Shown piece after piece: positions 1-8,073 of a stretch of DNA of 27,133 bases. This DNA comes from CAZPEV01 sp964585635 (lineage in GTDB: Bacteria; Zixibacteria; MSB-5A5; GN15; JAAZOE01): assembly GCA_964585635.1 (NCBI GenBank), contig CAZPEV010000022.1:1-27133 (forward strand). The letters are read 5' to 3'. Positions within the stretch are counted from its first letter, which is position 1. The number at the start of each line of letters is the position of its first letter. The translations under genes and the position numbers were made by a program. The notes beneath the pieces were generated by a model. That model worked only from the letters and a program-made list of their open reading frames with translations, was not told where the DNA came from and did not search any database.

Positions 1-255
1 GAATGACCGACCGGCATGGCCGGGATTGAGCCTGACCAGAAATGCCTTTAGCCCGTCCAGTGCCGAATCAAGACGCGCCGATTCGGCCGCATAGAATTTT
101 ATGACGGTACTGGGGGAATCTTCTTCTTCTTCGAGCAACAGCCCGCCGGCGATATTCTCGATAATGTAATTACCGACCAGTTCAACTTCATCGGCGGGAA
201 CGTCGATGGCGATTTCCCGATAATCGGCGGCCTGATCGGTCTGGCCGAGGTCCAT
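1..255 (-). CDS. prmA: Ribosomal protein L11 methyltransferase, N-terminal part (partial)
   Basis: The first 85 codons of a gene that runs off the left edge of the window. The family methylates ribosomal protein L11 with S-adenosylmethionine in the cytoplasm. Only the N-terminal substrate-recognition domain is present: residues 12-16 (YREIA) followed by an alternating strand/helix pattern and the segment around residues 30-45 (ENIAGGLLLEEEE) resemble the start of PrmA proteins. The SAM-binding domain lies outside the window, so no catalytic motif can be checked. The ATG shares one base with the dnaJ stop codon (TGATG), so translation is probably coupled. dnaJ followed by prmA is a common bacterial order, which supports the call; without that context the N-terminal match alone would be modest evidence. 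Confidence 0.72.
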   Translation of the reverse strand, partial: MDLGQTDQAADYREIAIDVPADEVELVGNYIIENIAGGLLLEEEEDSPSTVIKFYAAESARLDSALDGLKAFLVRLNPGHAGRSF

Positions 256-1412
256 CACACCCCCAGCGTTTGGCGCAGCTTCTCAAAGAACGACTTTGAC
301 GGCTGGGGCGGGGCGAATGACTCCGAGTCTTCCAATTCACGCAACAGTTTCTTGTCTGACTCCGACAGTCTCTTGGGTGTCCAGACCTGGACCTGCACCA
401 ATTGATCTCCCCGTCCTTTGCGGCGAAGGTACGGTATCCCCTTTCCTGCCAGTCGAAAGACTTTGCCGGTCTGGGTGCCCGATGGTATCTCCAGTCTGGC
501 GGTACCGCCGATGACCGGCACTTCGATCGAACCGCCCAGCACCGCCGTCAGAAAGGAAATCGGAACCTGACAGAGGACATGGTTTTCCTGACGGGTGAAA
601 ATATCATGCTCAATTTCCTCGATGATAACGATCAGATCCCCGGCCGGACCACCCTGACGGCCGGCGTCTCCCTTGCCCTCGATCGGAATATAGTTGCCGG
701 TCGCCACGCCGGCCGGAATATTGACGCTGATCGTTGACTCCTCCTTGACGCGGCCTTCACCCGAGCAGACGGAGCAGGGGCTGGAAATTATCTGGCCGGC
801 GCCGCCGCAAGCGTTGCAGGGGCTGACGCTGACCATTTGGCCGAATAGCGACTGCACTACCCGTCGCACCTGCCCGGCCCCTTTGCACCGCGGACAGGTT
901 TTTTTCCCGCTTCCGGGGGCGCTGCCATACCCGGAGCAGTCTGAACAGGTGGCCAAGCGCCGAACGCGAATCGTCTTCGAGGTTCCGGCGACTATCTCTT
1001 CCAGCGTCAGATTGATTCGAATCTGCAAATCTTGGCCGCGATTGTTAATCCCCCGCGACTGCCGCCCGCCGCCAAAGAGGTCCTCAAAACCGCCTCCAAA
1101 TCCGCCGAAGTCCCGCATGAAAGCCCGCAGGGCATCAGCCATGTCGAACCCTTCAAAGCCGAACCCGCCGCCGAAGCCGGCTCCCTGTCCCAATCCGGCG
1201 TGGCCGAATTGATCGTATCGCTGTCGCTTGGCTGGATCCTTGAGAATCTCATAAGCCTCGGTGGCTTCTTTGAACTTGCTTTCCGCCGCAGCATCACCGG
1301 GATTGCGATCGGGATGATACTTCAGCGCCAGCTGCCGGTAGGCCTTCTTGATTGCCTCTTCGGTAGCCGAGCGATCGACCCCTAGAATATCATAATAGTC
1401 CCGTTTATCCAT
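255..1412 (-). CDS. dnaJ: Chaperone protein DnaJ (Hsp40)
   Basis: Co-chaperone that delivers unfolded clients to DnaK and stimulates its ATPase in the cytoplasm. The 385 residues show the full type I layout: a J domain at 1-70 with the HPD motif at 33-35, a Gly/Phe-rich region at about 70-116, and a zinc-binding domain with four CxxC pairs (Cys 156/159, 173/176, 199/202 and 213/216). The C-terminal substrate-binding domains follow. The Gly/Phe region is especially Gly-Gly-Phe rich. The length is normal for the family. It is the fourth gene of the hrcA-grpE-dnaK-dnaJ-prmA run, 23 bases after dnaK and overlapping prmA by one base. Transcription is presumably from the CIRCE-regulated promoter upstream of hrcA. 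Confidence 0.98.
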   Translation of the reverse strand: MDKRDYYDILGVDRSATEEAIKKAYRQLALKYHPDRNPGDAAAESKFKEATEAYEILKDPAKRQRYDQFGHAGLGQGAGFGGGFGFEGFDMADALRAFMRDFGGFGGGFEDLFGGGRQSRGINNRGQDLQIRINLTLEEIVAGTSKTIRVRRLATCSDCSGYGSAPGSGKKTCPRCKGAGQVRRVVQSLFGQMVSVSPCNACGGAGQIISSPCSVCSGEGRVKEESTISVNIPAGVATGNYIPIEGKGDAGRQGGPAGDLIVIIEEIEHDIFTRQENHVLCQVPISFLTAVLGGSIEVPVIGGTARLEIPSGTQTGKVFRLAGKGIPYLRRKGRGDQLVQVQVWTPKRLSESDKKLLRELEDSESFAPPQPSKSFFEKLRQTLGV

Positions 1413-1435
1413 CGATGTCGCTGTCGCACCGAATG

Positions 1436-3367
1436 CTATTTCTTCTCATCATCATCAACCACTTCAAAATCGGCCTCCACCGCACCCTCTTGAGAGCCCG
1501 CCTGCTTAGTGCCCGGGCCTTGATCCGCGGGACCGGCGGATGGTCCTCCCGCACCGGCTTCTTGTGAACCGGTCTGCTTGTATATTTCGGCTGCCAGGGC
1601 ATGCGCCACCTGGTTCAGCTCCTCGATGGCGCTGCGAATCATCTGCACATTGTCCGAGCTAATCGTCGAACGAACCTTCTCGATACCTGCCTCGATCTTT
1701 TTCCGCTCCTCCTCGCTCACCTTGCCGCCAAATTCTTTGAGCGTCTTTTCGACCGAATAGATCATTTGATCGGCCTCGTTGCGAACCTGGATCAATTCCC
1801 GTTTGGCATGATCTTCAGCCTCGTGCGCTTTGGCGTCGGCGACCCTTTGCTGGATTTCCTGTTCCGATAGACCCGACGACGATTCAATCCGGATCTTCTG
1901 TTCCTTTCCGGTTCCGAGGTCTTTGGCCGAGACATGAACAATGCCGTTGGCATCGATATCGAAGGTCACCTCGATCTGCGGGAGACCGCGCGGCGCTGAA
2001 GGGATGCCGACCAAGTCAAAACGCCCCAGGGTGCGATTGTCGAGCGCCATCTCCCGTTCGCCCTGCAAAACATGAATCGACACCGCCGGCTGGTTATCAC
2101 TGGCGGTGGAGAAAATCTGTGACTTACGGGTGGGGATGGTGGTATTCCGATCGATCAGCCGCGTCATGACCCCGCCCAGCGTCTCGATCCCCAGCGAAAG
2201 CGGCGTGACATCAAGAAGAACCACGTCTTTCAAGTCGCCGGCCAGCACGCCGGCCTGAATGGCAGCGCCGACCGCCACTACTTCGTCCGGATTTACCCCT
2301 CGATGCGGTTCCTTACCGAAAATCAGCTTGACCGTCTCCTGAACCTTCGGCACCCGGGTCATGCCTCCGACCAGAATCACCTCGTCGATATCAGAAGCAG
2401 ACAAGCGAGCGTCCTCGATTGCTCGCCGGCAGGGTCCTACCGAGCGCTGAATCAGATCGTCGACCAGGGCTTCAAATTTCGCCCGCGTCAGCGTCAGATC
2501 AAGATGCTTGGGGCCGTTTTGGTCGGCTGTGATAAACGGCAAATTGACGTTGGTCTGCATGGTTGTGGAAAGCTCAATCTTGGCTTTTTCGGCCGCTTCC
2601 TTCAGCCGCTGCAGGGCCATCCGATCCAGGCGTAGGTCGATTCCCTGAGCTTTCTTGAACTCATCAGCCATCCAGTCGATGACCCGTTGATCGAAGTCAT
2701 CGCCGCCGAGATGAGTATCCCCGTTTGTTGAACGGACTTCGAAAACTCCTTCTCCCAACTCGAGGATTGAGATGTCGAAGGTTCCGCCGCCGAGGTCATA
2801 GACTGCGATCTTTTCGTTTCGCTTCTTGTCCAGCCCGTAGGCCAGCGAGGCCGCCGTCGGCTCGTTGATAATCCGCAGCACTTCCAGCCCGGCGATCCGA
2901 CCGGCATCCTTGGTGGCCTGCCGCTGACTGTCGTTGAAATACGCCGGCACCGTTATCACGGCCTGGGTCACCACCGCCCCTAGGTAATCCTCCGCCGTCT
3001 TCTTCAGCGCCTGCAGAATCATGGCCGAAATTTCCGGCGGGGAATACTTGGTTCCGGCGACGGAGACCCGAACATCCCCTTTTTCATCGCTCAGTACTTT
3101 GTAGGGGACAATCTTTTCCTCTTCCTGCACCTCGGCCTGCCGCCGCCCCATGAACCGCTTTATGGAGTAGATGGTGTTTTCGGAGTTGGTTATCGCCTGC
3201 CGCTTGGCCGGCGCCCCCACCAGCCGTTCCCCGCTCTTGCTGAAGGCCACCACCGATGGCGTCGTACGCCCCCCTTCCGCATTCGGAATAACGACCGGAT
3301 CGCCCCCCTCCAACACCGCCACGCAGGAGTTGGTCGTCCCCAAATCAATTCCAATGACTTTGCCCAT
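1436..3367 (-). CDS. dnaK: Chaperone protein DnaK (Hsp70)
   Basis: ATP-dependent Hsp70 chaperone, cytoplasmic, working with DnaJ and GrpE. The 643 residues carry the nucleotide-binding domain with the phosphate-1 motif (GIDLGTTNS, residues 6-14), the NEPTAA segment (168-173) and the phosphate-2 motif (DLGGGTFDIS, 191-200). The interdomain linker region follows (VVLLDVTPLSLG, around 382-393), then the substrate-binding domain. The lid ends in a low-complexity Gly/Ala/Gln tail and an acidic terminus (FEVVDDDEKK) typical of bacterial DnaK. The start is set by a GGAGG ribosome-binding site eight bases upstream (3371-3380). It lies 21 bases after grpE and 23 bases before dnaJ. Nothing in it looks unusual. 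Confidence 0.99.
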   Translation of the reverse strand: MGKVIGIDLGTTNSCVAVLEGGDPVVIPNAEGGRTTPSVVAFSKSGERLVGAPAKRQAITNSENTIYSIKRFMGRRQAEVQEEEKIVPYKVLSDEKGDVRVSVAGTKYSPPEISAMILQALKKTAEDYLGAVVTQAVITVPAYFNDSQRQATKDAGRIAGLEVLRIINEPTAASLAYGLDKKRNEKIAVYDLGGGTFDISILELGEGVFEVRSTNGDTHLGGDDFDQRVIDWMADEFKKAQGIDLRLDRMALQRLKEAAEKAKIELSTTMQTNVNLPFITADQNGPKHLDLTLTRAKFEALVDDLIQRSVGPCRRAIEDARLSASDIDEVILVGGMTRVPKVQETVKLIFGKEPHRGVNPDEVVAVGAAIQAGVLAGDLKDVVLLDVTPLSLGIETLGGVMTRLIDRNTTIPTRKSQIFSTASDNQPAVSIHVLQGEREMALDNRTLGRFDLVGIPSAPRGLPQIEVTFDIDANGIVHVSAKDLGTGKEQKIRIESSSGLSEQEIQQRVADAKAHEAEDHAKRELIQVRNEADQMIYSVEKTLKEFGGKVSEEERKKIEAGIEKVRSTISSDNVQMIRSAIEELNQVAHALAAEIYKQTGSQEAGAGGPSAGPADQGPGTKQAGSQEGAVEADFEVVDDDEKK

Positions 3368-3388
3368 GTCGTTCGCCTCCGTATATGG

Positions 3389-4048
3389 CTAATTTTTGCT
3401 CGTATCGTCTTCTTTTTTCCTGGCGCCGCTCGAGACAATCACCCGCGCATGCCGGATTATCCGATCATCGATCTTGTACCCCTTCTGCAACTCGCCGCAG
3501 ATGATCCCCTCATCATGCTGTTCCGATTCCATCTGGAGCATCGCCTCATGGCAATGCGGGTCAAAGCGCTTGCCGATCGTTTCAATCGCCGTCACCCGCT
3601 CACGGGCCAAAAGCTCGCAGAGCTGATTATGAATCAATTCCACGCCGCGACGATAGGCGTCGGCATCGCCCACCACGGCCTTGTCCTCCAGCGCCCGCTC
3701 GAAATTGTCCACTATCCCAACCAGCTCTTTCAGAAGCCGAGCGTTTGCGGAGCGAAGCATCTCACCGAATTCCCGCGCCGTCCGTTTCCTGTAGTTATCA
3801 AAGTCAGCCGCCAGCCGCAGAAATCGATCTGATTCGGTCTCGGTCGGCTCTCCCGACTCCGGTTCATCCGTCTTCTGATGCGCCGCGACCCCATCGGCGG
3901 ATTCCCCGCACCCCTGGCCCGAACCATCGCCGGAATGTTCATTGGCTGGGCCGGCCTCAGACGCAGGCCTATCCATGCCGATTTGTTCGGTGCCATCCAC
4001 CGATGGCTCCTCATCCGGCGGCATGAACTTGGCTTTATCTTCACTCAT
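3389..4048 (-). CDS. grpE: Nucleotide exchange factor GrpE
   Basis: Exchanges ADP for ATP on DnaK; acts as a cytoplasmic dimer. The 219 residues have an acidic, low-complexity N-terminal extension (about residues 1-70), then the long helical dimerisation segment (about 75-140). The C-terminal beta domain carries the family signature: GKRFDPHCHEAM near residues 161-172, and a GYKIDDRIIRHARVIVS stretch toward the end. The start is supported by a GGGAG ribosome-binding site eight bases before the ATG. The gap to hrcA is 22 bases and to dnaK 21 bases, consistent with one transcript. The N-terminal extension is somewhat long but such tails are common in GrpE. Confidence 0.98.
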   Translation of the reverse strand: MSEDKAKFMPPDEEPSVDGTEQIGMDRPASEAGPANEHSGDGSGQGCGESADGVAAHQKTDEPESGEPTETESDRFLRLAADFDNYRKRTAREFGEMLRSANARLLKELVGIVDNFERALEDKAVVGDADAYRRGVELIHNQLCELLARERVTAIETIGKRFDPHCHEAMLQMESEQHDEGIICGELQKGYKIDDRIIRHARVIVSSGARKKEDDTSKN

Positions 4049-4070
4049 GCATGGTGCTCCCTTCCCGGCC

Positions 4071-5105
4071 TCACACTCCCTGAAAGGCCTTGCTCAATCG
4101 CCGGGCGGCATACTTGACCAGCGACGCCAGCTTGGCATACGGCATCCGGGTCGGGCCGATAATCCCAATCGTGCCGCTCGTATCGCCGGCCCGATACGTG
4201 GCTGATACGACCGAACAGGATTGGATTTCGCTGGCCTTGTTTTCGGCGCCGATCGTGATAATAATGCCGCCGCCGCTGTCTTTATAGTTGCGGAATAGAT
4301 CAATAAGTTCTGTTCGCGTTTCCAAAAGCTTCATGAGACTCTGCAGCTTTCGGCGATCGGCGAATTCGGGTTGATTGATGAGCTTGTCGGTACCGCCATA
4401 ATGCATCTGCTCCGCCGCCAGGTTCTTCCATATGTCGGAGGAATCATCGATGAACAGCCGCAGCAACTGCGGATTCCCCCCGGAATTTCCCAGCCGCTCT
4501 TGGATCGTGGTGCGCAACTGCCCGAGGGTCAGGCCGGTCAGTTTTTCATTGAGTACCTGTGCCATTTCCGCCACCTCGACCCACCCAATAGAGGCTTCCA
4601 CTTCGACCAGGATTGTTCGGGCCAGCCCCGATTTGAACGCCAGGACCACCAACACCTTTTTCTCGGCCATCGGGATCAACTCAATCTGGGACAGGATGGA
4701 ATCGTCCAGCTTCGGGGTAATCGTCACCCCTAGTTCGTTGGATAACTCCGCCAACACTCGGGTGGTCTGCTCCAAGACCGAATCGATGCCGCCCGTAGCC
4801 GAACTAATGCCGCCATCGATCACGGCCCGTTCGGTATCCGTCAACTGCTCCTGCCGCAACAGATTGTCGACGAAGAGGCGGTACCCGGCGTCAGTCGGGA
4901 TGCGTCCCGCCGACGTATGGGGTTGCTGCACTAGCCCCAACTCCTCCAAATCCTGCATGGTATTCCGGATTGTCGCCGGAGATATTCCCAGCCGGAATTT
5001 GTTTGCAATGGCCCGCGAGCCCACCGGATCGGCTGACGACACATAATATGAAATAAGGCACGAAAGCACCTTTTTCTCGCGCTCGCTCAGATTCTCGAAG
5101 GCCAT
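4071..5105 (-). CDS. hrcA: Heat-inducible transcription repressor HrcA
   Basis: Repressor of class I heat-shock genes; binds CIRCE operators and needs GroEL-type chaperonin for folding in well-studied species. The N-terminal winged helix-turn-helix is clear: SSADPVGSRAIA and GISPATIRNTMQDLEELGL, then HTSAGRIPTDAGYR. The C-terminal part has the GAF-like region (GVTITP, IELIPM) and the glycine-rich closing segment (TIGIIGPTRMPY). I chose the ATG at 5105 (344 residues). A TTG four codons upstream (5117) would give 348, and neither start has a convincing ribosome-binding site. A CIRCE element lies 38 bases upstream, so the gene is very likely autoregulated together with grpE, dnaK, dnaJ and prmA. 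Confidence 0.97.
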   Translation of the reverse strand: MAFENLSEREKKVLSCLISYYVSSADPVGSRAIANKFRLGISPATIRNTMQDLEELGLVQQPHTSAGRIPTDAGYRLFVDNLLRQEQLTDTERAVIDGGISSATGGIDSVLEQTTRVLAELSNELGVTITPKLDDSILSQIELIPMAEKKVLVVLAFKSGLARTILVEVEASIGWVEVAEMAQVLNEKLTGLTLGQLRTTIQERLGNSGGNPQLLRLFIDDSSDIWKNLAAEQMHYGGTDKLINQPEFADRRKLQSLMKLLETRTELIDLFRNYKDSGGGIIITIGAENKASEIQSCSVVSATYRAGDTSGTIGIIGPTRMPYAKLASLVKYAARRLSKAFQGV

Positions 5106-5142
5106 CTTAATGCCCAATCATTCAACAGGATACGTACGAATT

Positions 5143-5169
5143 CTGGCACTCTATACTATCGAGTGATAA
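5143..5169 (-). promoter_or_regulatory. CIRCE operator (HrcA binding site)
   Basis: Inverted repeat with arms CTGGCACTC (5143-5151) and GAGTGATAA (5161-5169) separated by exactly nine bases. The CIRCE consensus is TTAGCACTC-N9-GAGTGCTAA; the core GCACTC/GAGTG and the spacer length are kept, with two changes in the left arm and one in the right. It overlaps the downstream edge of the -10 box at 5169-5174, so HrcA binding would block transcription start of the hrcA operon. The position, 38 bases before the chosen hrcA start, is typical. Confidence 0.92.
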
Positions 5170-5198
5170 ATTTATGGGCCTAACCGGCCCTTTGTCAA
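5169..5198 (-). promoter_or_regulatory. Sigma70-type promoter of the hrcA-grpE-dnaK-dnaJ-prmA operon
   Basis: Read on the minus strand, a perfect -35 box TTGACA (5193-5198) is followed after 18 bases by TAAATT (5169-5174); a 17-base spacing to ATAAAT is also possible. The -10 box abuts the CIRCE operator, as expected for HrcA-controlled genes. The spacer itself contains a GGGCC/GGCCC inverted repeat (5176-5190). Confidence 0.75.
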
Positions 5199-5258
5199 CA
5201 TATTATTTAACAGTACCCCGCCGGACCTGTTCCCGACCGATGGGCGAAAGCCCCATGG

Positions 5259-5585
5259 CTATTTGATAGGTTTCTGTTCTGCCGGTTTTTGGCGAGGGGC
5301 TGGCTGTTTTGGTTTTTTCGCCTGCGGAGCCCGCTCCACCCGGTCATCAATACCATTCTTATTGGTATAAATGAAATCGTCATAAACGCACTTGCTCCGG
5401 CTTCCGCTTTCAGTTGACTTCGGGTTCTGGGCACCCACCGCAGGTGGTTTCTTCCCCTTGTCAACGACTGCACTCCGACCTTTAGATACTTTGTCATCCT
5501 TCTTGGTCTTGTCGATCGCCACGGCCGACTCTGCCAAGAAGATCAGCAACCACATGGCTATAATAATGTTGAGAATCGTATGCAT
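5259..5585 (-). CDS. Small exported Lys/Pro-rich protein, function unknown
   Basis: I do not recognise a named family. The 108-residue product starts with a hydrophobic segment (residues 4-23, ending in an AVA-type signal peptidase I site), so it is probably exported. The mature part is very basic and polar with no hydrophobic core. A single motif around residues 70-83 (FIYTNKNGIDDRVE) resembles the Asp/Asn-rich NxNGIDD loops seen in calcium-binding exported proteins. The C-terminus is Lys/Pro/Gln rich (about 85-108). The ribosome-binding site is weak (GAG before the ATG). It is read in the same direction as the hrcA operon and ends 60 bases before its promoter, with no convincing terminator between. 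Coding status rests mainly on the signal peptide and the motif. Confidence 0.6.
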   Translation of the reverse strand: MHTILNIIIAMWLLIFLAESAVAIDKTKKDDKVSKGRSAVVDKGKKPPAVGAQNPKSTESGSRSKCVYDDFIYTNKNGIDDRVERAPQAKKPKQPAPRQKPAEQKPIK

Positions 5586-5651
5586 GACTCAATCTCAATA
5601 TAGGTGCCGTCGGGCGCGTCGCAAGCCAAAAATAGCCCCGGAAAGACGAAC

Positions 5652-5674
5652 GGCCGGTCGTGGGGTGACCGGCC
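5652..5674 (-). terminator. Strong hairpin after the DUF4384 gene, possible terminator
   Basis: Perfect 8-base-pair inverted repeat, GGCCGGTC (5652-5659) and GACCGGCC (5667-5674), with a 7-base loop, 77 bases beyond the stop of the minus-strand gene at 5751. On the minus strand the stem is followed by a mixed GTTCGTCTTTCC stretch and not by a clean T tract, so intrinsic termination is uncertain. The stretch 5586-5750 holds no other feature that I can support. Confidence 0.4.
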
Positions 5675-5750
5675 GCCGAAGCCTTGCCGTCGTTTCTCCG
5701 TAAACTTCATTTCCGCGACCGCGGTTGTCGCAGGCTTCCGACTCAGCCGC

Positions 5751-7175
5751 CTATCGTTTCGGCCTTCCACCGGAATTGCCATTCCCCCCGTCTTTTCTCG
5801 ATGATCCGCTGGAACCGCTGCTGCTTTTGCCCGCAGATCGATTGCCGCCGTCGCTCTTCTTAGGCGGCGCCACCGTCCCGGAGTTTGCGCTCCCTTTGGA
5901 CGATGACCCCGATGGGGTCTGGTATCCTCGCTTGGCTGGCGACGGAGCCGTTCCCCCCTTGGTCGAACTGCTGCCCGTCTGATCATGGTACCGGCGTGAT
6001 CCGGTTGATTCTCCCGTCGTTTTCGCCGGCGCCTCACGTGTCACCTGGCGTCCACCGTCACCTTCCCGCTTCGTTTTCTGCGTCGGTTCATTCCAGCCGG
6101 GGTGAGACCGCACGCTGCTAGCATCATACTTCCGAGAACTCCGGCTTACATTGCTCCCGTCGGGAGCCCGTTTGGTAGAATACCCTTGCGGATTGTCGGA
6201 GCCGCGCACATCTGGTCGATACGATTTCTTCGCCAGCCCCTCGTTCCCGTCCAGTCGCGTACTCTTCACCCGCTCTTCCGATTTCACAAAACTTGTCCGG
6301 TCGTACTTCTTGGCTTGCGCCCGAATCTCCTTCTCATTGAAACGGCTGACCACCGTTCGGCTGGTCTTCACCCGCGTGCGGTCGAGATAGATCGTGTTGT
6401 GATTGATCACGTCAATGTGATCCTCCCAGCAGTAGCCGTACCGGTCATAAATCGTCATCCAATGCCACCCGATCATCACGCGGGGAATCCATAACGGCGC
6501 GATGCCGAAAAAGATCCCGTCGACATATATCTCTCCGCCGAACGGGTAATCGATGTAGACGACGCCATAGTCCGGGCAGGTATTCCAGGGGTCGGGGACA
6601 TAGACCGGCCGGTAGTAATAACGCGGAACCTTGACATAGATTGTGGCCCCGCTGAAGGCGCGAACGCAGTTGTCCCAGCGGCATCCGAAATAGCGCTGGT
6701 TGACGTAGTCGATGAATTCCTCCCGGTTGTCGCGATAGTCGCAATGTATCGGCGCGCCATCGTACCAGTCGGGTATGTCCATGCTGGAAAGTGAAGCCAC
6801 CGCCTGGATATGCTCAATCCCCTCCGGTCCGTTCACCACCAGATCGTAATCGGCGTCACCGCCGGGAATAGAATACTCCTCGCCCCCCCGAACGGAACCG
6901 TCATCCCAGCGATTGGCTGGATACAGTAATTCGACGCCCCCCCGAGTGTCGATGCTGTAGATGGCAACAAAGCAATCCCGATCGGCGCGGAAGTGAATCG
7001 CCACATTCTCCCCCTCATAATAGACGCCGTCGCCGTTGTCCAGCCAGACGTCGACCTGCAACCCCTCTTGCCGGTCGCGGTCGGTCCGGTACACTCGATC
7101 CAGTTCTTGCCCCCAGGCAGCCGCGCTTGACAATAAGATTGCGGCCGCCGCTAGTGTCACGAGCACCTGTTTCAT
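5751..7175 (-). CDS. Exported DUF4384/PEGA-like protein with a long disordered basic tail
   Basis: The predicted 474-residue protein begins with a signal peptide (1-22, ending AAAWGQ). Residues about 38-125 resemble DUF4384 (VWLDNGDGVYYEGENVAI, then DCFVAIYSIDTRG and ELLYP), a beta-sandwich-like domain often fused to enzymes or found in exported proteins. Residues about 205-265 contain a PEGA-like strand set (GEIYVDGIFFGIAP). Several cysteines sit in the middle region (HCD, GCRWDNC, TCPD, YCW) and could form disulfides. From about 290 to the end the sequence is low complexity, rich in Ser, Gly, Lys and Arg, and probably disordered. I set the start at 7175, where an AGGA ribosome-binding site precedes the ATG and the signal peptide begins; an in-frame ATG 14 codons upstream is less likely. 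It lies 49 bases after the lipoprotein gene. No catalytic function is visible. Confidence 0.85.
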   Translation of the reverse strand: MKQVLVTLAAAAILLSSAAAWGQELDRVYRTDRDRQEGLQVDVWLDNGDGVYYEGENVAIHFRADRDCFVAIYSIDTRGGVELLYPANRWDDGSVRGGEEYSIPGGDADYDLVVNGPEGIEHIQAVASLSSMDIPDWYDGAPIHCDYRDNREEFIDYVNQRYFGCRWDNCVRAFSGATIYVKVPRYYYRPVYVPDPWNTCPDYGVVYIDYPFGGEIYVDGIFFGIAPLWIPRVMIGWHWMTIYDRYGYCWEDHIDVINHNTIYLDRTRVKTSRTVVSRFNEKEIRAQAKKYDRTSFVKSEERVKSTRLDGNEGLAKKSYRPDVRGSDNPQGYSTKRAPDGSNVSRSSRKYDASSVRSHPGWNEPTQKTKREGDGGRQVTREAPAKTTGESTGSRRYHDQTGSSSTKGGTAPSPAKRGYQTPSGSSSKGSANSGTVAPPKKSDGGNRSAGKSSSGSSGSSRKDGGNGNSGGRPKR

Positions 7176-7224
7176 CGTATTTTCCTGCCTTTCCTTTATG
7201 TCATCCTCACAAAACAACGACCGC

Positions 7225-8073
7225 CTACTTCGCCGCTGGGGTGTGCGCCTGCCGATCGGGATGCCGCAGATAGTCGGCCGTGCGGGTCGGCTGAGGCTTG
7301 AGTTCTGGGTTCCCGGGAGCTACCTGATAGGCCCAGTCGAATATCACATTATCGCTGTTGATAGCGATTACCCGGATCTTAGCGAAGTGATTGTCAGTGG
7401 TCCAGATCACATAGGTATGATACAGGATCACCTCACACCAACCGTTCTTTGACCAACCGGACTCCGGAGCATAATCGATGACGTCAAGGTTCTTCGTATA
7501 TCCCATGTCCTGAATGTCCGTGTTTAATGCACCGACGTCGAAATAGAAGACGTCATCACCCGCGTAGTACTCCAGATAGAAATCGCAACTGTCGCTCTGA
7601 TAGTTGATGTTGGCTTCCGCGGCGAGATTCCATCCGGCATAGTTGGGGAGGACATTAAAATCAAATACGGTCCGGTTGATCCCCTGCGGCCGAGGCGTAT
7701 CGAAGACATATTCATACGACAGATCGGACAGATTGCCGTGGATGTCAACCGATGATACGGCGTAGTAGTAGGTTCGCCCATTCACAACGTTATTGTCGAC
7801 GAAGTATTCGTTGGTCGTCTCGCCAATCTCATGATATCCGGTGTCGGGATCGAAATCGGAACGGTACACCACGTAGCTCGCAAAATCATCGTCGACGTCA
7901 TCGATCGGTAACCAGTATAGCAAGACCTGATGGTCGCGGGTGACCGAATAGACCCCTTGGGGAACCGGGGGGGCAACGGCATCGTCGACCCGGACGATAC
8001 GATCTTGATGATCATCGCACCCGCTTAAAACCAAGCTCGCCAGCATAATCAGCGTGAGTACTATCGTTCTCAT
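7225..8073 (-). CDS. Fibronectin type III-like lipoprotein, function unknown
   Basis: The predicted 282-residue lipoprotein has a signal peptide with lipobox LSGC; Cys19 would be the lipidated residue. Residues about 33-128 look like one fibronectin type III domain: PPVPQGV opening, VLLYWLP, YVVYRS, and the NGRTYYYAVSSVDIHGNLS signature of the last strands. The remaining part (about 130-265) is rich in aromatic residues and Asp/Asn, predicted beta, with no family I can name. A strong GGAGG site lies five bases before the ATG. It precedes the DUF4384 gene on the same strand and the two are probably co-transcribed, suggesting related surface roles. Placement in the outer membrane or periplasm is inferred from the lipobox. 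Confidence 0.88.
   Translation of the reverse strand: MRTIVLTLIMLASLVLSGCDDHQDRIVRVDDAVAPPVPQGVYSVTRDHQVLLYWLPIDDVDDDFASYVVYRSDFDPDTGYHEIGETTNEYFVDNNVVNGRTYYYAVSSVDIHGNLSDLSYEYVFDTPRPQGINRTVFDFNVLPNYAGWNLAAEANINYQSDSCDFYLEYYAGDDVFYFDVGALNTDIQDMGYTKNLDVIDYAPESGWSKNGWCEVILYHTYVIWTTDNHFAKIRVIAINSDNVIFDWAYQVAPGNPELKPQPTRTADYLRHPDRQAHTPAAK

Noticed and set aside
694..1212. 172-codon open frame antisense to dnaJ
   Set aside because: A Pro/Arg-rich translation that arises from the Gly/Cys-rich dnaJ region on the other strand; no domain or start signal.
5259..5280. Possible terminator before the hrcA promoter (ATGGG/CCCAT near 5245-5265)
   Set aside because: Only five base pairs and no T tract on either strand.
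5558..6037. 159-codon Arg-rich frame overlapping the end of the DUF4384 gene
   Set aside because: Its composition is a frame-shifted copy of the Ser/Gly/Lys tail; no ribosome-binding site, and the signal-peptide frame is clearly the real one.
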